From: Lineus longissimus
Lineage: Eukaryota > Nemertea > Pilidiophora > Heteronemertea > Lineidae
Direction: 5' to 3'
Assembly (NCBI RefSeq): GCF_910592395.1
Contig: NC_088309.1
Coordinates: 5,396,501-5,460,500 of the forward strand
Length of the DNA: 64,000 nucleotides
In this document: piece after piece, positions 37,967-50,800 of the stretch
How positions within the stretch are numbered: position 1 is the stretch's first letter
Layout of the letters: every line of letters starts with the position of its first letter
Notes under the pieces: generated by a model
What the model saw: the letters and a program-made list of their open reading frames with translations, nothing else
What the model was told of the DNA's origin: nothing
Database searches by the model: none
Program-made: the position numbers and the translations under genes

Positions 37967-38590
37967 ACGATGTCGGTGAGTCTTTCCCTAGAGACTGTGA
38001 CAACGCATCCTAAGCCCCAGGGCCTTTCACTCCGGTACTCAGCTCTGTGTGTCCTTTACGATGTCGGTGAGTCTTTCCCCAGAGACTGTGGCAACGCATC
38101 CTGAGCCCCAGCTCTTTCACTCGGTACTCACCTCTGTGTGTCCTTTACGATGTCGGTGAGTCTTTCCCCAGAGACTGTTGCAACGCATCCTGAGCCCCAG
38201 CCCTTTCACTCGGTACTCACCCCTGTGTGTCCTTTACGATGTCGGTGAGTCTTTCCCCAGAGACTGTGGCAACGCATCCTGAGCCCCAGCTCTTTCACTC
38301 GGTACTCACCTCTGTGTGTCCTTTACGATGTCGGTGAGTCTTTCCCCAGAGACTGTTGCAACGCATCCTGAGCCCCAGCCCTTTCACTCGGTACTCACCC
38401 CTGTGTGTCCTTTACGATGTCGGTGAGTCTTTCCCCAGAGACTGTGGCAACGCATCCTGAGCCCCAGCCCTTTCACTCGGTACTCACCTCTGTGTGTCCT
38501 TTACGATGTCGGTGAGTCTTTTTCCCAGAGACTGTTGCAACGCATCTGAGCCTCAGCCCTTTCACTCGGTACTCACCTCTGTGTGTGGAG
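37967..38590. repeat. 89-bp minisatellite, seven copies with dimeric order
   Basis: The anchor acgatgtcggtgagtcttt recurs at about 37967, 38058, 38147, 38236, 38325, 38414 and 38503. Adjacent copies alternate between gtggcaacg with agctctttc and gttgcaacg with agccctttc, giving a higher-order unit of 178 bp. The first and last copies are the most diverged. Confidence 0.9.
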
Positions 38591-38639
38591 AAGTTGGAGA
38601 GCATGCCACTGACCCTGGTATGCGAGGATAACCAGACTA

Positions 38640-39930
38640 TAGGGAAATGGCTTTTTTACCATGTTTAAAATAAATACAAGCTGGGACAGTGTCACAACAA
38701 GACCAAAAGGCGCAACCTAGCTGGCTTCTTGACGATGCGACTGCCTCGCCTTTCAGTGATAAAAGACCCATATTTGTTTCTCATGGGCCATAGAACATAG
38801 ATTTTTCGTGCAGATATTACATTAATTGCACGACAATGCCGCAGGAGAATGGTGATCAAGTTGTTGGGACAGTAGTTATAACAACTAAAAAGTAGTCTGC
38901 GGAATGATGATGATGTGTGTGTGCATCACCAGTAGAACGCATACAGTGAGACGGTCACAACCAGACCGAATCGCGGACTGCCTGCTTCATCGTGTAAAAC
39001 GGTGAGCTAGTCACAACCAAACACGGCCAGAGACTGTCACCCCCAAACCAAAGCGGGGACTGGCCGTTTCAAGGTCTAACATGGTGAGACTGTCTCATCA
39101 CACACAGTACGGGACAACACATACTGACCAAAGGGGGAGCAGTGTCAATGCTTTGACCGTCTTAATGACACCAAAGCGGACACGAAGGGAAAGATGAGAG
39201 AGCCATAACCAAACCGAATCGGCCCTGGCTGTTTCATTGAGTAGACTACACGATGAGAACAGTCACAAGAAGAGGAGACGAGCGATGCGTGCACCATGGG
39301 AAAGACATTGAGGTGCCCTTTTATAAGACCATATTCTGGGACACTGTTTGTATGGCCCTAAAATAATACCACCGCACTCTAATGGAAGACACGTCACGTC
39401 CTTTGTTGTGGCTATAATTCCGCCTCCGCAGAAGACGACGAAAATGACATCTTGGGAAGACACTGACATCTGCTGCGGCGAGTTCTGCCTCTGTCCACTG
39501 AAAGCATGCCCTCTTGAGAAGACAGTGACACAACCAGACCAAATCGGCCCTTGCAGCTCATCAGTGTTACCAACATGGTGAGAGAGATGAAACAGACTGA
39601 ATCGGACATCCCAGCTCAACTGTTTTGCAGACACGGTAGGAGAGATGAGGCAATCACAGACCAATTCAGGGTTGGCTGCGCCGGTGGCGACTGTTCCAGG
39701 CTGAAGACAAGGACTGGGGGTCTGTGTAGCGAGTCAACATGGCTCACTCTACAGAATTTGGGCGATTTTTACTGTCAGACGGAAGTGGGCAACCAGGAGG
39801 AACCTCTGCTGTTGAAAAGAGTGGCCCTCACACTCGATTACACCAGTGCCAAGAATATAAACCAGGCTGGCACAACCTGTCGGTGCTGTCACAACCACCA
39901 ACAACCAGCATGGCATAGTGACCAACACAA
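38640..39930. repeat. Degenerate satellite, block 1
   Basis: The phrases gacagtcacaaccagaccga, aatcgg, ctggc, and gtgagagagatga recur irregularly every 60-90 bp with heavy divergence. The same phrases fill 57230-58860. Short frames in this block are products of the repeat and are not genes. Confidence 0.6.
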
Positions 39931-39951
39931 GGCTCGAGTATAAAATATATC

Positions 39952-39957
39952 TTTATT
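39952..39957 (-). terminator. Poly(A) signal of GOLGA3
   Basis: The - strand reads AATAAA in an AU-rich context about 2 kb after the GOLGA3 stop and exactly where the degenerate satellite begins. This fits the end of a transcribed unit. Confidence 0.45.
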
Positions 39958-41932
39958 TATAATGGCCTCATCATACACTTTGTATCTTGATGTAGAAACT
40001 CACATTCCATACTTTTAACATACACTTAGGGATGACCATACTGGGTTTACAAGGACATCATCACACCTCTTAACAGGTTTTAAAAGGGAAATCACACAAG
40101 AAATTGCCGCCTTCAGAAATTCACTGAATCTTCATTCCATCTAAAATTCATATTCACATTCCGACTAAAGGTCGATCAGAGTATTATATTGTACCTTTGA
40201 GTTCTTCTATCACGCTTGATACAAAAATGATGATGCTAGGAATTTCTGATGGCTGAAACTTCACAATGTTCCACAAGAACTCCCCTTTAAAAAAATCTTC
40301 TTGATAGTTACATGTAAAAGGACTGCTAACTTCAAATGTTCTCCACCTTCCAGGTTGGATCAACATGCATGTGTGGGTTTCTGAAATGATTAAATTTGCT
40401 AACATGTACACATTATTTGCGGTTTCTGCATTTCTGCAGAAAGGTGTTGATCAGGCACTGTCCATGAAGTCCTTTTGACTTCAAACCATGACTGGAAAGG
40501 AAGCTTTTTGAAATTCAACTCGGGTAAATGTCAAGACAATTTAATACAATGATGAGCGCACAAGACAGTGGAATGTTGAAGAAGTTCTGAAGAATACCGT
40601 TGCACACCAGATTTTGATACTGTCTAAGTATAAATGCACAGTCCCTCAAACTGCAGATACCCCCTCTCTCTGATTTCTGACACCACACGCGCACCAGGTA
40701 ACAGTCCGAGAGAATACTTTTTCGGAGGTTTCAAAGAACATCACCCATTATATATTCTTCAATTGTTATGATGCACAAATCCCTATATAAATATAATACT
40801 ACATGCAATAATATTGACTTATTAACAAGGTTATACAGTGCAAATAAATAAAGCATCATGGTTATCAACATTATTTGGTTATAGCGAGATTTACAATGAA
40901 ACCAGACCATTTGGATAGAAATGTTAAATCACAGCAAGTAATAGCTGGTGTGACAGTATTAGGAGGAACCTACACCAAGTCTTCCAACAAACAATGGCTT
41001 ACTAAAAGATATTGTTGGAGGTCCTAACTTAGCCAGATTGAGAGAGCCCTACTCCAGACAACACTCAGATTTATTACGCACCTTTTAAGGGATCACCGAA
41101 GCCAAATTCTTGAAATAGGCACATGATTTATTACCCTCCCCTGGACACAAAACTGCTACATTGTAATTACCATACCAAACCAGCATTGCAGTCAAGAGGT
41201 TTCACAGCACTTCAAGTTCAAACAAGCTATTAAAACAATAAAAACGACCAATTTTCATCAATGCAAACCTTTTGGCAGTCGAAAATACACTTAATTTTAG
41301 CACATGGATGGCAGACCAACTTTTAACGAAGATGACCACCAAGCCTTCACCAAAAGGAGCCGAGTCATACTGATACAAACCAGGAAACGACAGCTATGCG
41401 AAAACATGAGGCCAATCTCTTCACTAAACTGCAATTTAATTGTGAGAGAATTCTATCCTGATCCAGCCTGGATGTTAATAGTTTGGCGAAAACTTTTCAG
41501 ACACATCAAAGTGTTTTTATATCACTAAACCACCTTTGGCAATTGTGAGGTCAACACCAGCCCTTCTAACACATACAATAGTAAAGAAATTTGCTATCAT
41601 TTTATAGCAATACAAAGAAAACTTGTCAAAGCGCTTTGTGATCTTTATATCACCACATATCTACATATCTACAAGTAGGCAGCTGTATTGTGATGCAAGG
41701 TATTGGCACATCGTGATCAAACTTCAATAACTTATCACAATTTTTCATTTTATGATGCCTTTTCAAGGATGCAACAACGAAATTACACAGAGATTGCTAA
41801 CTTATGATATCATGCCAAACGTCTTGTTTTTATGACCTCTCCTTACATAATTTCCCACAACATTCGTGACAAATTCATCAAGATTAAAAACTGATGTTTC
41901 TCATTTTTTTGAACAATGGCTATCCATCTTAA
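39958..41932 (-). other. GOLGA3: Probable GOLGA3 3' UTR
   Basis: These are non-repetitive, AT-rich bases between the GOLGA3 stop codon and the AATAAA near 39952. No convincing coding frame is present on either strand. The assignment as UTR is inference from position and composition. Confidence 0.45.
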
Positions 41933-44880
41933 CTACACATCTATTGTCCTGTTTTGTCGTTGCTTTGATTTACTCCTCATGTCATTTGCGACGAGTTTCT
42001 GGATTTCTTGTTCAGCTCTCTGACTACTGGCCTGAAGTTCATCAGAACTTGCCTCTCCATTGTGACTCTTGCACAAGTTCTTCAAGTCCGCCACGTGACT
42101 TTCAACTTGTCTGTGGTGAATAAAAGAAACAGCATGTAAGCCTTTAACAAATATATACCACAGCACTTCTATTGCCCTCTTTTTGAGTCTAGTACCTGCT
42201 ATGTTTTACACTTTTTTACGAGTATCATTATCCTAGTATTCACACAATCCTTCTTGGTGCTCAACAGTAGAAAAAAGTTCAAAGAGAACAAAGCAGTTCC
42301 CTGGATAAGTGAACCAAACACCTAAGGTACATGTATAACAAATTTTCGACCCCTCTGGTACATTTCTATTTACATCAAATTGTGATAAGCCAGGTTAGAA
42401 AAGGAGGGACGTCACAGAAAGTAGTTCAAGTTATTAGACACTGCAAACCCTACAGAGAAAACAAGACCAAATTTATATATCACATGTTACTTTGTGCTAT
42501 GTAGCAGAGCATGTTTTACAAACCAATCACCCATTCCAATTTTGACCTGAGAATGCCACCTCAATTAGTTTTGATTATGAGCTGATGTTAGTGTTAATTG
42601 TAAACAAGAAAGCTGACAGCTTACCTCCATGACTGGGTTGAGTTAAACACAGCCATTGTATGGTCATCAATCTGCTTCTGGAGGTTGGTCATCTCTGATC
42701 GCAGAGACCCAAGACAGGTCTCAAGGGCAGCAAGAGGTCTGAAAAGATACTTACAACTGAAGATTTCTACTTGAACTCACAGAAATGTGGTAGATAGTAT
42801 TGTCCAATCATACACAGAGCAACAGTCCACAGATATGCTTTGGTATTATTCACCACAAATACTCTTGGTCCATCAGCACCATCCAAGTGGTTTTGGTTAG
42901 ACAACCACAACTGGCAATGACTCTACTCTTATACAGCATTTAGCTTGGCCTAGTAACAATTTCTACTCTGAAATGCACCAAGCTGCCAAACCATGTCGGA
43001 CACTTACTTGCTGTTATAACTTGGCAGTGAGTTATCCTGTAGTATTTTCTCTACGATGGACAAAGCTGACGTATATGAGAAGTCCTCCTCGTTGGCTTGG
43101 CATGACTCATCCTTCCCTGGCGTGAGGCCACCATCTTCTTTACCCTTCTTACCCTGGAATAAAACATGAGGTATATAAGACATGCAGTTGTCACTGCTAT
43201 ATTGCAAGGCCAAGTGCTTTCCCTCATCAAGGGACGAAAGTGGTTATCGCTAAATGTACACAGTACATACCTTAAGACTAGCTTTGACAGCTCCTCTCAG
43301 CTCAGACAACTTGGCTTGATACGTGAACTTCTCCTTCCTGGTCTGACTCAGCTCTGCTCTCAGTTTATCCACCTCTTCCTTGTTATTTTGCAGTGCTTTC
43401 CTCACATTGTCCACCTCAAGCTGTTGCCTCTCCTCGGCCAGGCTGAGCTGCTCGCGGAGACCTTTCACCTCTTGGTCCTTCTGTTCTATTTGCCAATGTA
43501 GTGTCTGAAATATAATGACAATATTTCAAGAAAAAAGCTCAAACTCTGATCTGGTTATTATTCTTCCTGAAGTCTGAAACCCTGGGGGAGACCAGTTACA
43601 TTTCAGAATAACAGGACCGGAATCTAAACCTATTCTTCATTAAACAATCTATGGATTGCTAGTTCACAGCAGGAATTGACTTAAAATTGCAGTAACAAAA
43701 TCAGTGCACCGACTCTTAAGAATCAAGAGAAATAAAGAAATCTTCCTTGAAGGTTGCTCATGGAGTAACCTCTACTTACCCGAATAGTCTCATCAATGAC
43801 TGGTCCTTTCTCAGTGTTCTGAGACAGCTGTCTCTGCAGACTCTCCACCTCCAATTGACAGATCCTGTACTCTGTTCTCAAAGTGTCCAACTCAGCTTTA
43901 TACTTCATCTCCCCTGACTGACCACTGTCGATATTCTTTTTCAGATTCTCGTAGTCGGATTTGGAAAGTTCGATTTCCTTCTTGAGCTGTTCGTAGTCTA
44001 GTTTCAAGGCTTCGTTTTGGTTCCGAAGTTTGCTGTACTTGAGCTTTTCACTTGCAGCCTGACAAATACAACGATCAAACTTACAGGAAATCATATTCAA
44101 AGAAATTGAGATGATCTGAGGTGTACTTCATCACTTGCCCAGACTGGTGGCAAGTAGGGAACCAAATCCTAGATCACATACATGTACTGCAGAACAGAAG
44201 ACTGGCCTCCTACCATATTGTAAAGTTCTCAACAAATCGCAACAGCTTAGAATTTAACATACCTGCAACTTAAAATCCTTTACATTTCCCTTCTCCTTGT
44301 CAACGTTTCCCTCAAGTTCAAGCATCCTAGCTTCCTTCATCTCAGCAAGCCTAGCCACCTCCTCTAGCTCTCTCTGGGTCCTGGCCGACACCTCCACAAT
44401 GGATGACTCCTTCTCAGCCAAGGCACCCTCAAGCTCACTCGTGTGCCGTTTGAGGGCTGCATGGCTCTGGAGCACACCTAGAAAACAGGAGTGAGAATTT
44501 AGACCCAGGCAGTGTCGACTGGATTCTGGTCACCATACTGACAACACAGATCAATTTCTAAAGTACAAAATTAACAGAAACTGTAAACTGTAAACTCTTT
44601 GATCCTTCACCATCTACAGATCAATATTTAAAGAAGAGGTTGACTCACCAGCCAGTCTCCCTTTCTCTCTCTCCAAGTCAAGAGCCAGCTGCCTATTCTC
44701 CTCCTGTGCCTCTTGTTGCTGGAGGAAGAGCTCCTCAGCCTGCTGCAGCTGCTGCTCTAGCTGGGTGATCCTCTCACGGTGCAGTCTCACCTCCTCCCGA
44801 CTTGACTCTCGGGCGTTATCCAGTTCAGCCTCAAGTGCGGCTTTCTTCTGCTGTTGGAGGTCTACCTTTTCCAGAAGAGA
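41933..44880 (-). CDS. GOLGA3: GOLGA3 C-terminal exons (seven)
   Basis: Exons 44649-44880, 44263-44477, 43780-44058, 43271-43504, 43008-43153, 42625-42738 and 41933-42110 encode the distal coiled coil and tail, residues about 1,260-1,724. The exon with LQSHAALKRHTSELEGALAE and the one with KEKFTYQAKLSEL align well with the vertebrate protein. The 43008-43153 exon (GKKGKEDGGLTPGKDE) is a charged spacer before the conserved LETCLGSLRSEMTNLQKQI segment. The last exon ends in a Gln/Arg/Lys-rich tail. Confidence 0.88.
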
Positions 44881-47800
44881 CTGAAATTCAACAGGAAATG
44901 ATTTGTCAATGGCATTTAGGACAGTTACTCACACTGGTAGAAGATTTCAAGTTTATCTTGCCTTGGTGCTAGTCCAAAGGTTACACCAGTGTGTTTACTT
45001 GTACATGTATGTATGGCCTTGATGATCCAGACAAAGTTATCAGCCTACTTTTGTAGTCAACTACGACTACCCAGTCAAACCCAGAGCAAGGGGAACGAAC
45101 CCACAAACCTTTACACAGGAATGGTATAGGAAACCAGTTTTCCACTGAGCAACTAAATACATCAAATTTAAAGTAGGAACGACACCAACACCTCTTCTTT
45201 CAAAATATCGAGGAAAGGGACACTTACCTGTACTTGGTCTCTGAGATGTTCCTCCTCTTTACTGGCCAGCTCTCCTTCAGCAATCTTACGATTCAGCTCC
45301 ACCATCTCAGTCTCAGCCTTCTGTTGCGCCATGACTGACTCTTCTAACTTCACCAGCAAGGCCGCAACATCATCGCCATGAACCTGTTCATTCTCAGTAA
45401 ATAGATTCTGCGCCTTGTCGACCTCCAGTGTCAGTCTCTGCACCTCTTGTTGATATCGCATGATCTCACCATAAGCTTTGGTCTGCAACTCAGTGGCATA
45501 AGATTTCAAGGTCTCATTCTCCTGGCTAACAGCTGCATGTTTCTCTTGGTCTGCTAAAAGACTCTCGATCCTGCTCTCCAAAATTGCTTTCTCCTCCAAA
45601 GCTTTATTCAAGTGGCCTCCCAGCTCTGTTGACTGTTCCTCAGCTTTCGTCAACTCAGTCTCAACAAGGGATTTCTCCTGGGAAAGACTCTGTAATGATT
45701 CGTTCAGAGTCTGCAGCTCACGTTTCAAAGATTCCGTCTCCGTTTCTAACCTCTGTTTCTCCTCCTGAAGTTCATTCACCATAACAAACCGATCCGATAT
45801 TGAGCTGTTAAACTCATCGAACGATTTTTGTTGAAGCTTCAAATCCTCCCTGGTTTGATCCAACTCCGACGTGAGATTACCCTTCTCCTTTTCTACCTTC
45901 TCCAACTGAAGAGCCTTCTTATTCATCTCCTGCTTCATGTCACGAAATGTCGACTCAACCCGTCCCATGTCTTGTCGCAACATGGACAAGGCCTCATCGA
46001 TAGAACGCTTCTCTTCATTAGCAGCAGACAGTGCCACCTCTAAAGCAGCTTTCTGGTCTTTCAAGGTCAAAATCTCTTGATCCTTGTCGGAAAACGTACT
46101 CTTGAACTCCCTCAACCTGGATTCTGCTTCAACAAATTTAATTTCTAAAGTCTCATAATCTTTTTGACCCTGTGCAATCATCTCTTGTGAAAGCGTTAGC
46201 TTCTTCAACATCTCTGTATGCTCTTGCTCCAGCAAACCAACCTGTGACTCCTTCTGTTCCAACTCATGTCTTGTCTTCAGCAACTCCTGCTCGAGGTCGC
46301 CTGTCGTGGACACCAAATGAGCAAGTTTGTACTTCTCCTCTTCTACCCTCTGTATCCTTTGCTGCAGTGTCTCCTCCACATCTCGTTCCTGGTTCTCCAT
46401 CTGATGCATCGTCGCCTCACGTTCTAACATATCAGCCTGGATCCTCTCCAAGTTATCAAACAGCAACTCTTTCTCCTGTAAGGCCTTCTGCTGGGTCTCA
46501 GACAGCTGTAACTTAACCTGACTCCCTTCAGACTTCAGTCTCTCAATCTGGTTTGCCTGCTCCATGATGCTCAATTGGTTCTTGGAGAGCTCTTTCTGTA
46601 GCTGCGCCCGAGCCTCCTGGGCTGCCTTCAGCTGCTGCTGGTACCAATCCTTGGTTTTGGTCAAGGCACCAATCTCGTTTTGTATTGACCGAATCTCATT
46701 CTCACTCTGTCGCTTCTCTTGCCGCACACTTTGCAAGTCCTGGTTGATATCGAGAATCTTGGTTTTTAATTCCTGAATTACTGTCTCACGCATCTGAATC
46801 TCACCGCGCAACTCGACAATCTTCTCCTGCAGTTTGTCATTTGCCGATTTTGACAAATCCAGATCGGCCGAAAGTGTCTGATTTTCAGTGTTTTTCTCAT
46901 CTAATGACTTCTTGATTTGTGAGATGTTATGTTCAAGCTCATCACGTCTCTGTTTCAGAGTTCTGATATCACCGAGGAGGATGTCTCTATCTTTGAAGGC
47001 ACCTGAACTCCCAGTCAACTGGTTTTTAAGCTGTGATTTTAAGGCACCAAGCTGAGCCTGCAGCTCTGCACGCTCACGCACCGCCGATGAAGCCTCCAAC
47101 TTCAACATTTCAATCTGTCCTTCAAGATGAGCCTTCTCACGTAACACTCTATCCAACTCGCCATTCCTTTCCTTCGCAGGCTTTCGATTCAAAAATCCAC
47201 CACTCACGTTAAATAAGCCAAGACCATAGCTGCGTTCCTGACCAAAACGGTTCATGTCCGCACCACCTGGAGCCCGCTTTCCTGGTGTTGTAGCAGGCGT
47301 AGAGGTACTCACTGGGATTGGTTGCACATCTGGCTCATTCCGATCGACAACGTCACTCCTTTCCATCTGCTGGATATCAATGCCAGAATCCTTCCCCTGA
47401 ATCTCGGCCATAACCTTTTGCTGCAAATCAGTCCCAGAATCCTTCCCCCGCACCTCTGCTATAACTTTCAAAGCTTCGTCTAAAGGATAGTCATTCGGAT
47501 TGACAATAGGTTGAAATCCTGGGTCCTTTACTGGCGGTGTGTGGCCAGTGCTGTGTTCCCTCTTCCCACCTAACCCAACCTCAACAGTCTTAAATGCTCT
47601 TGGCATTCGGTCCCCAGCACCCTGTGTACCGATTGCACCCGCGTCCTGGTCCCCTAATGCCCCATGCGAAACAAATGCACTTCTCTCAACCGCAGGCTGA
47701 TTATTCAAGGCAGTATCACCACCACCATCATTCCCACTAGATCTATCTTCAGAGTTTGTTTTAACAGGAGTCTTCCGACTAGATTTAGGGGACAAAGTCT

Positions 47801-50800
47801 GAGATGAGTCAGTAAAACTCGAATTCTCTCGAACAGGCACTCTATCCATATCATCTCCTTTCTTCTCAGCCTTCTTTTCCCTTTTAGCCTTAGCCTTACT
47901 GTTTGCACGGGCTTTTGCTTTCAATTTTGCTTTAATATCGGCCGTAGGTTCCCGATAGACCTTCCCATCTCCTTTAGTGTTGGTAATCATCATTTCGGCA
48001 GCTGGGATGCGGATAAGTCCACTACTGTTGGAGTCTGTGTCGTTTATGGACCCTTCGTCAAGATCACCATTTGTTGCACCAAATTCACTGGATGCTGAAG
48101 CTGTTGGGGAAATAACCTCCATCCCAGCCTGAAACAGTGGAAAGAATGTATGAGCTATGAATCTGAAAGTATTTTCTATCGATGCTCACCTCCCCAATTC
48201 ACCACATGGCAGAGAGAGAGACATGAAGATATTTACAATACTAAAATGGAAAGAAACTGACATACAATGGCACAAATGTATCCATTAAGATTAAGTAAGA
48301 ATTGAACCGCACGTTGTGCTGCCTTATATTTTGAATTTAAAGATGAATAATCAATGCCACAAATGAAACCACAAATCACAAGTGTGGAGCAGGAATCTTG
48401 ATTTCAGAACAGTCAGTCCGATGAAAATGTGATCTACCTGAGACGCAGTATCTCCATCTGCACCATCACTGGTGTTGAGCTGCAACTGGGCTTGTGTTAG
48501 GGCTATGATTCTGGCAATCTCATCAGCCGATGCCGGCGCCAAGCTCGTATTGCCTGAAAAAAAGATTGCACAAAGATTTATGCCAAAGGAAAACAATGTA
48601 GAGTGGGTCAGACGAGGTCAGCAACGCATTTAAGTATTCCTCTATATATAGAAATCTCAAGTGCCTTTAACCCGATGTTTATTTACATGTACATGTAGTA
48701 TCTGGACAATGTCGGTCTTAAAGGCCTGTATTTCTGATCTACTAACCTATGACAGACTTCTGTAACGCTAAAGCTTCCGTAGTGGACGAGAATGCTGTGA
48801 AGGAATCTTGGTTATCCGGGTCACCCCCACCTTCGCTAGGAAGATCCATCTCAGCAGACATCTGTAGTTTGGCCTGAAAAATGCTTCACATTGAGTCCAG
48901 TGGAAATGGGGAAGTCCCCAAAATATTTAGGCTTTAGAAAAACATCAATATATCTTTGGCACAATGACAAGCTTCCAGTTGGAATATGGAAATCAGCAGT
49001 ACATGACCCCTCGGGTTACTACAGTATAACCCACTCATATTTTCTAAACATGTTTTGTCAATTGATTATTCAGGTTTGATGAAGACCAGTCCTTCTGTCC
49101 GAAAATACAATGCTCTCTCTTATAAAAGACAGTTAATTTGGTGATAGCCCAAGGCTGTTTTACATGCAAATGTTATGGTTCTATACAAGCTTTATGAGGA
49201 GAGGGGAATTGAACAGACCGATGCAAGAGAATAGCCAGGATAATGCATAACATTTAGCAAATAGCAGCCTACATAGCCAAGTACAGCCAACTGAGACAAG
49301 TCTTTTTAACTTTCAATTTTACCACACAACTTCACAATGGAGTATTCAACACATCACTCAAAAACAACTCAACATTGGCACAGAGTCAACCAAACATGCA
49401 GTGTTGGCATAAACATTTTTTTGTAGTTGTGCATCAATTAACCACCTGTATACTACCCAAACATACACAAGCAACTGTTGATGCTAATAAATGCTGTTGC
49501 AACTGTACGGTACTCAAACAATGGGTGATATGAATAAAGACAAGCAAATGCTTTTATCTAAATCTCCATGTACATTTACACTAGGCCTTCCTGTACAAAA
49601 CCAGAGTAAAAGCAGTTGCTAGTCTTTATTCATATCACCCATTGTGATAATTGATAGGAAAGCCATAAAGAGTATCTATGTTATTGTCATCATGACTTGA
49701 GTACAGGACCTAAAGACACTTCTCATGATTTCTCTACAAATTACAGTCCCTTGTTAGAAAGTTTTCCAGCCAATATTGTTTGCTACTCTTTACATGTCTT
49801 TGGAGCAGCGCCACCTTTCCATCCCAAAGCACCCATGCACCTGAACAAAGCAAATCCATACCAGTTTAGCTCACATTGCGCAAATCACTTTTTTCAATCC
49901 TTTCGATTCTGTGAGATAAGTACCTGAGGAATGAGTATTGGTATTTGAGTACATGACCTGAAAAGTCTTTCTTTAATCGAGAATACATTGTCACAGCCAA
50001 CCATAGATAAGGACACGGCGGAACAGGACATATACACAAAACACTGCACCATTAACTTGATCATAAAACAGACAAATTTCAGACAAATTTTGCAATAAAA
50101 TACCCAAAACCTTTATGCAACATATCACCAAACAATATCAGCTCTACCACTATCCAGTACTGAAGTTTCAAATGCAATTGATGCCTTAAAACTGTTTTGA
50201 AATTTTAATGATGACAAAGTTAACAGTGTCAAATTGGAATGGACTGGTCTATGTTCAACATCCAGCCAGACCAGGTCTTGTAGGAAAAAGCAGAATAAAG
50301 CAACTATGACACACAAACATTTGAAGGAAATGTTCAAGTATGACTTAAGCAAATTCTTACAAAATTTTGGGAAGTTTAGATTCTCATTTCGATTTTGACA
50401 ATCATTTTGAAAAGTGACAGATTGCATGACCACTGTTATTTTACTTTCTCTCTACAATTCTGTCATAACACTTTTCGTTCCAGAGTGATCAACTTTGTGG
50501 AATAGTACCCACTCACCAAATCCAGGATTTGGAAGCTCCACAAAAACCAACTCAACTGTTAACCTTTTTTCAAATCCTTGATGACGATGAGAATCTAAAT
50601 GACTAAGAAATGCAGCCTAATGTACAGAGAAAACAACAGCTAAGGAATTCTTACGGTGAACTAGAACCAAGTATACCTCACTAATGAGCCGGCCCTGCAA
50701 AGATGGCACAAATTAAAAGGGGAGGAGCTACTAAAAGATATCTGTGGGAGGCTATGCTCTAAACATATTTACATCTTAGCCATTAACCCACAACCAATAG

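Noticed and set aside
37967-38590. CRISPR-like regular repeats
   Set aside because: The whole 89-bp unit is repeated with no variable spacers, and the genome is eukaryotic. It is a minisatellite.
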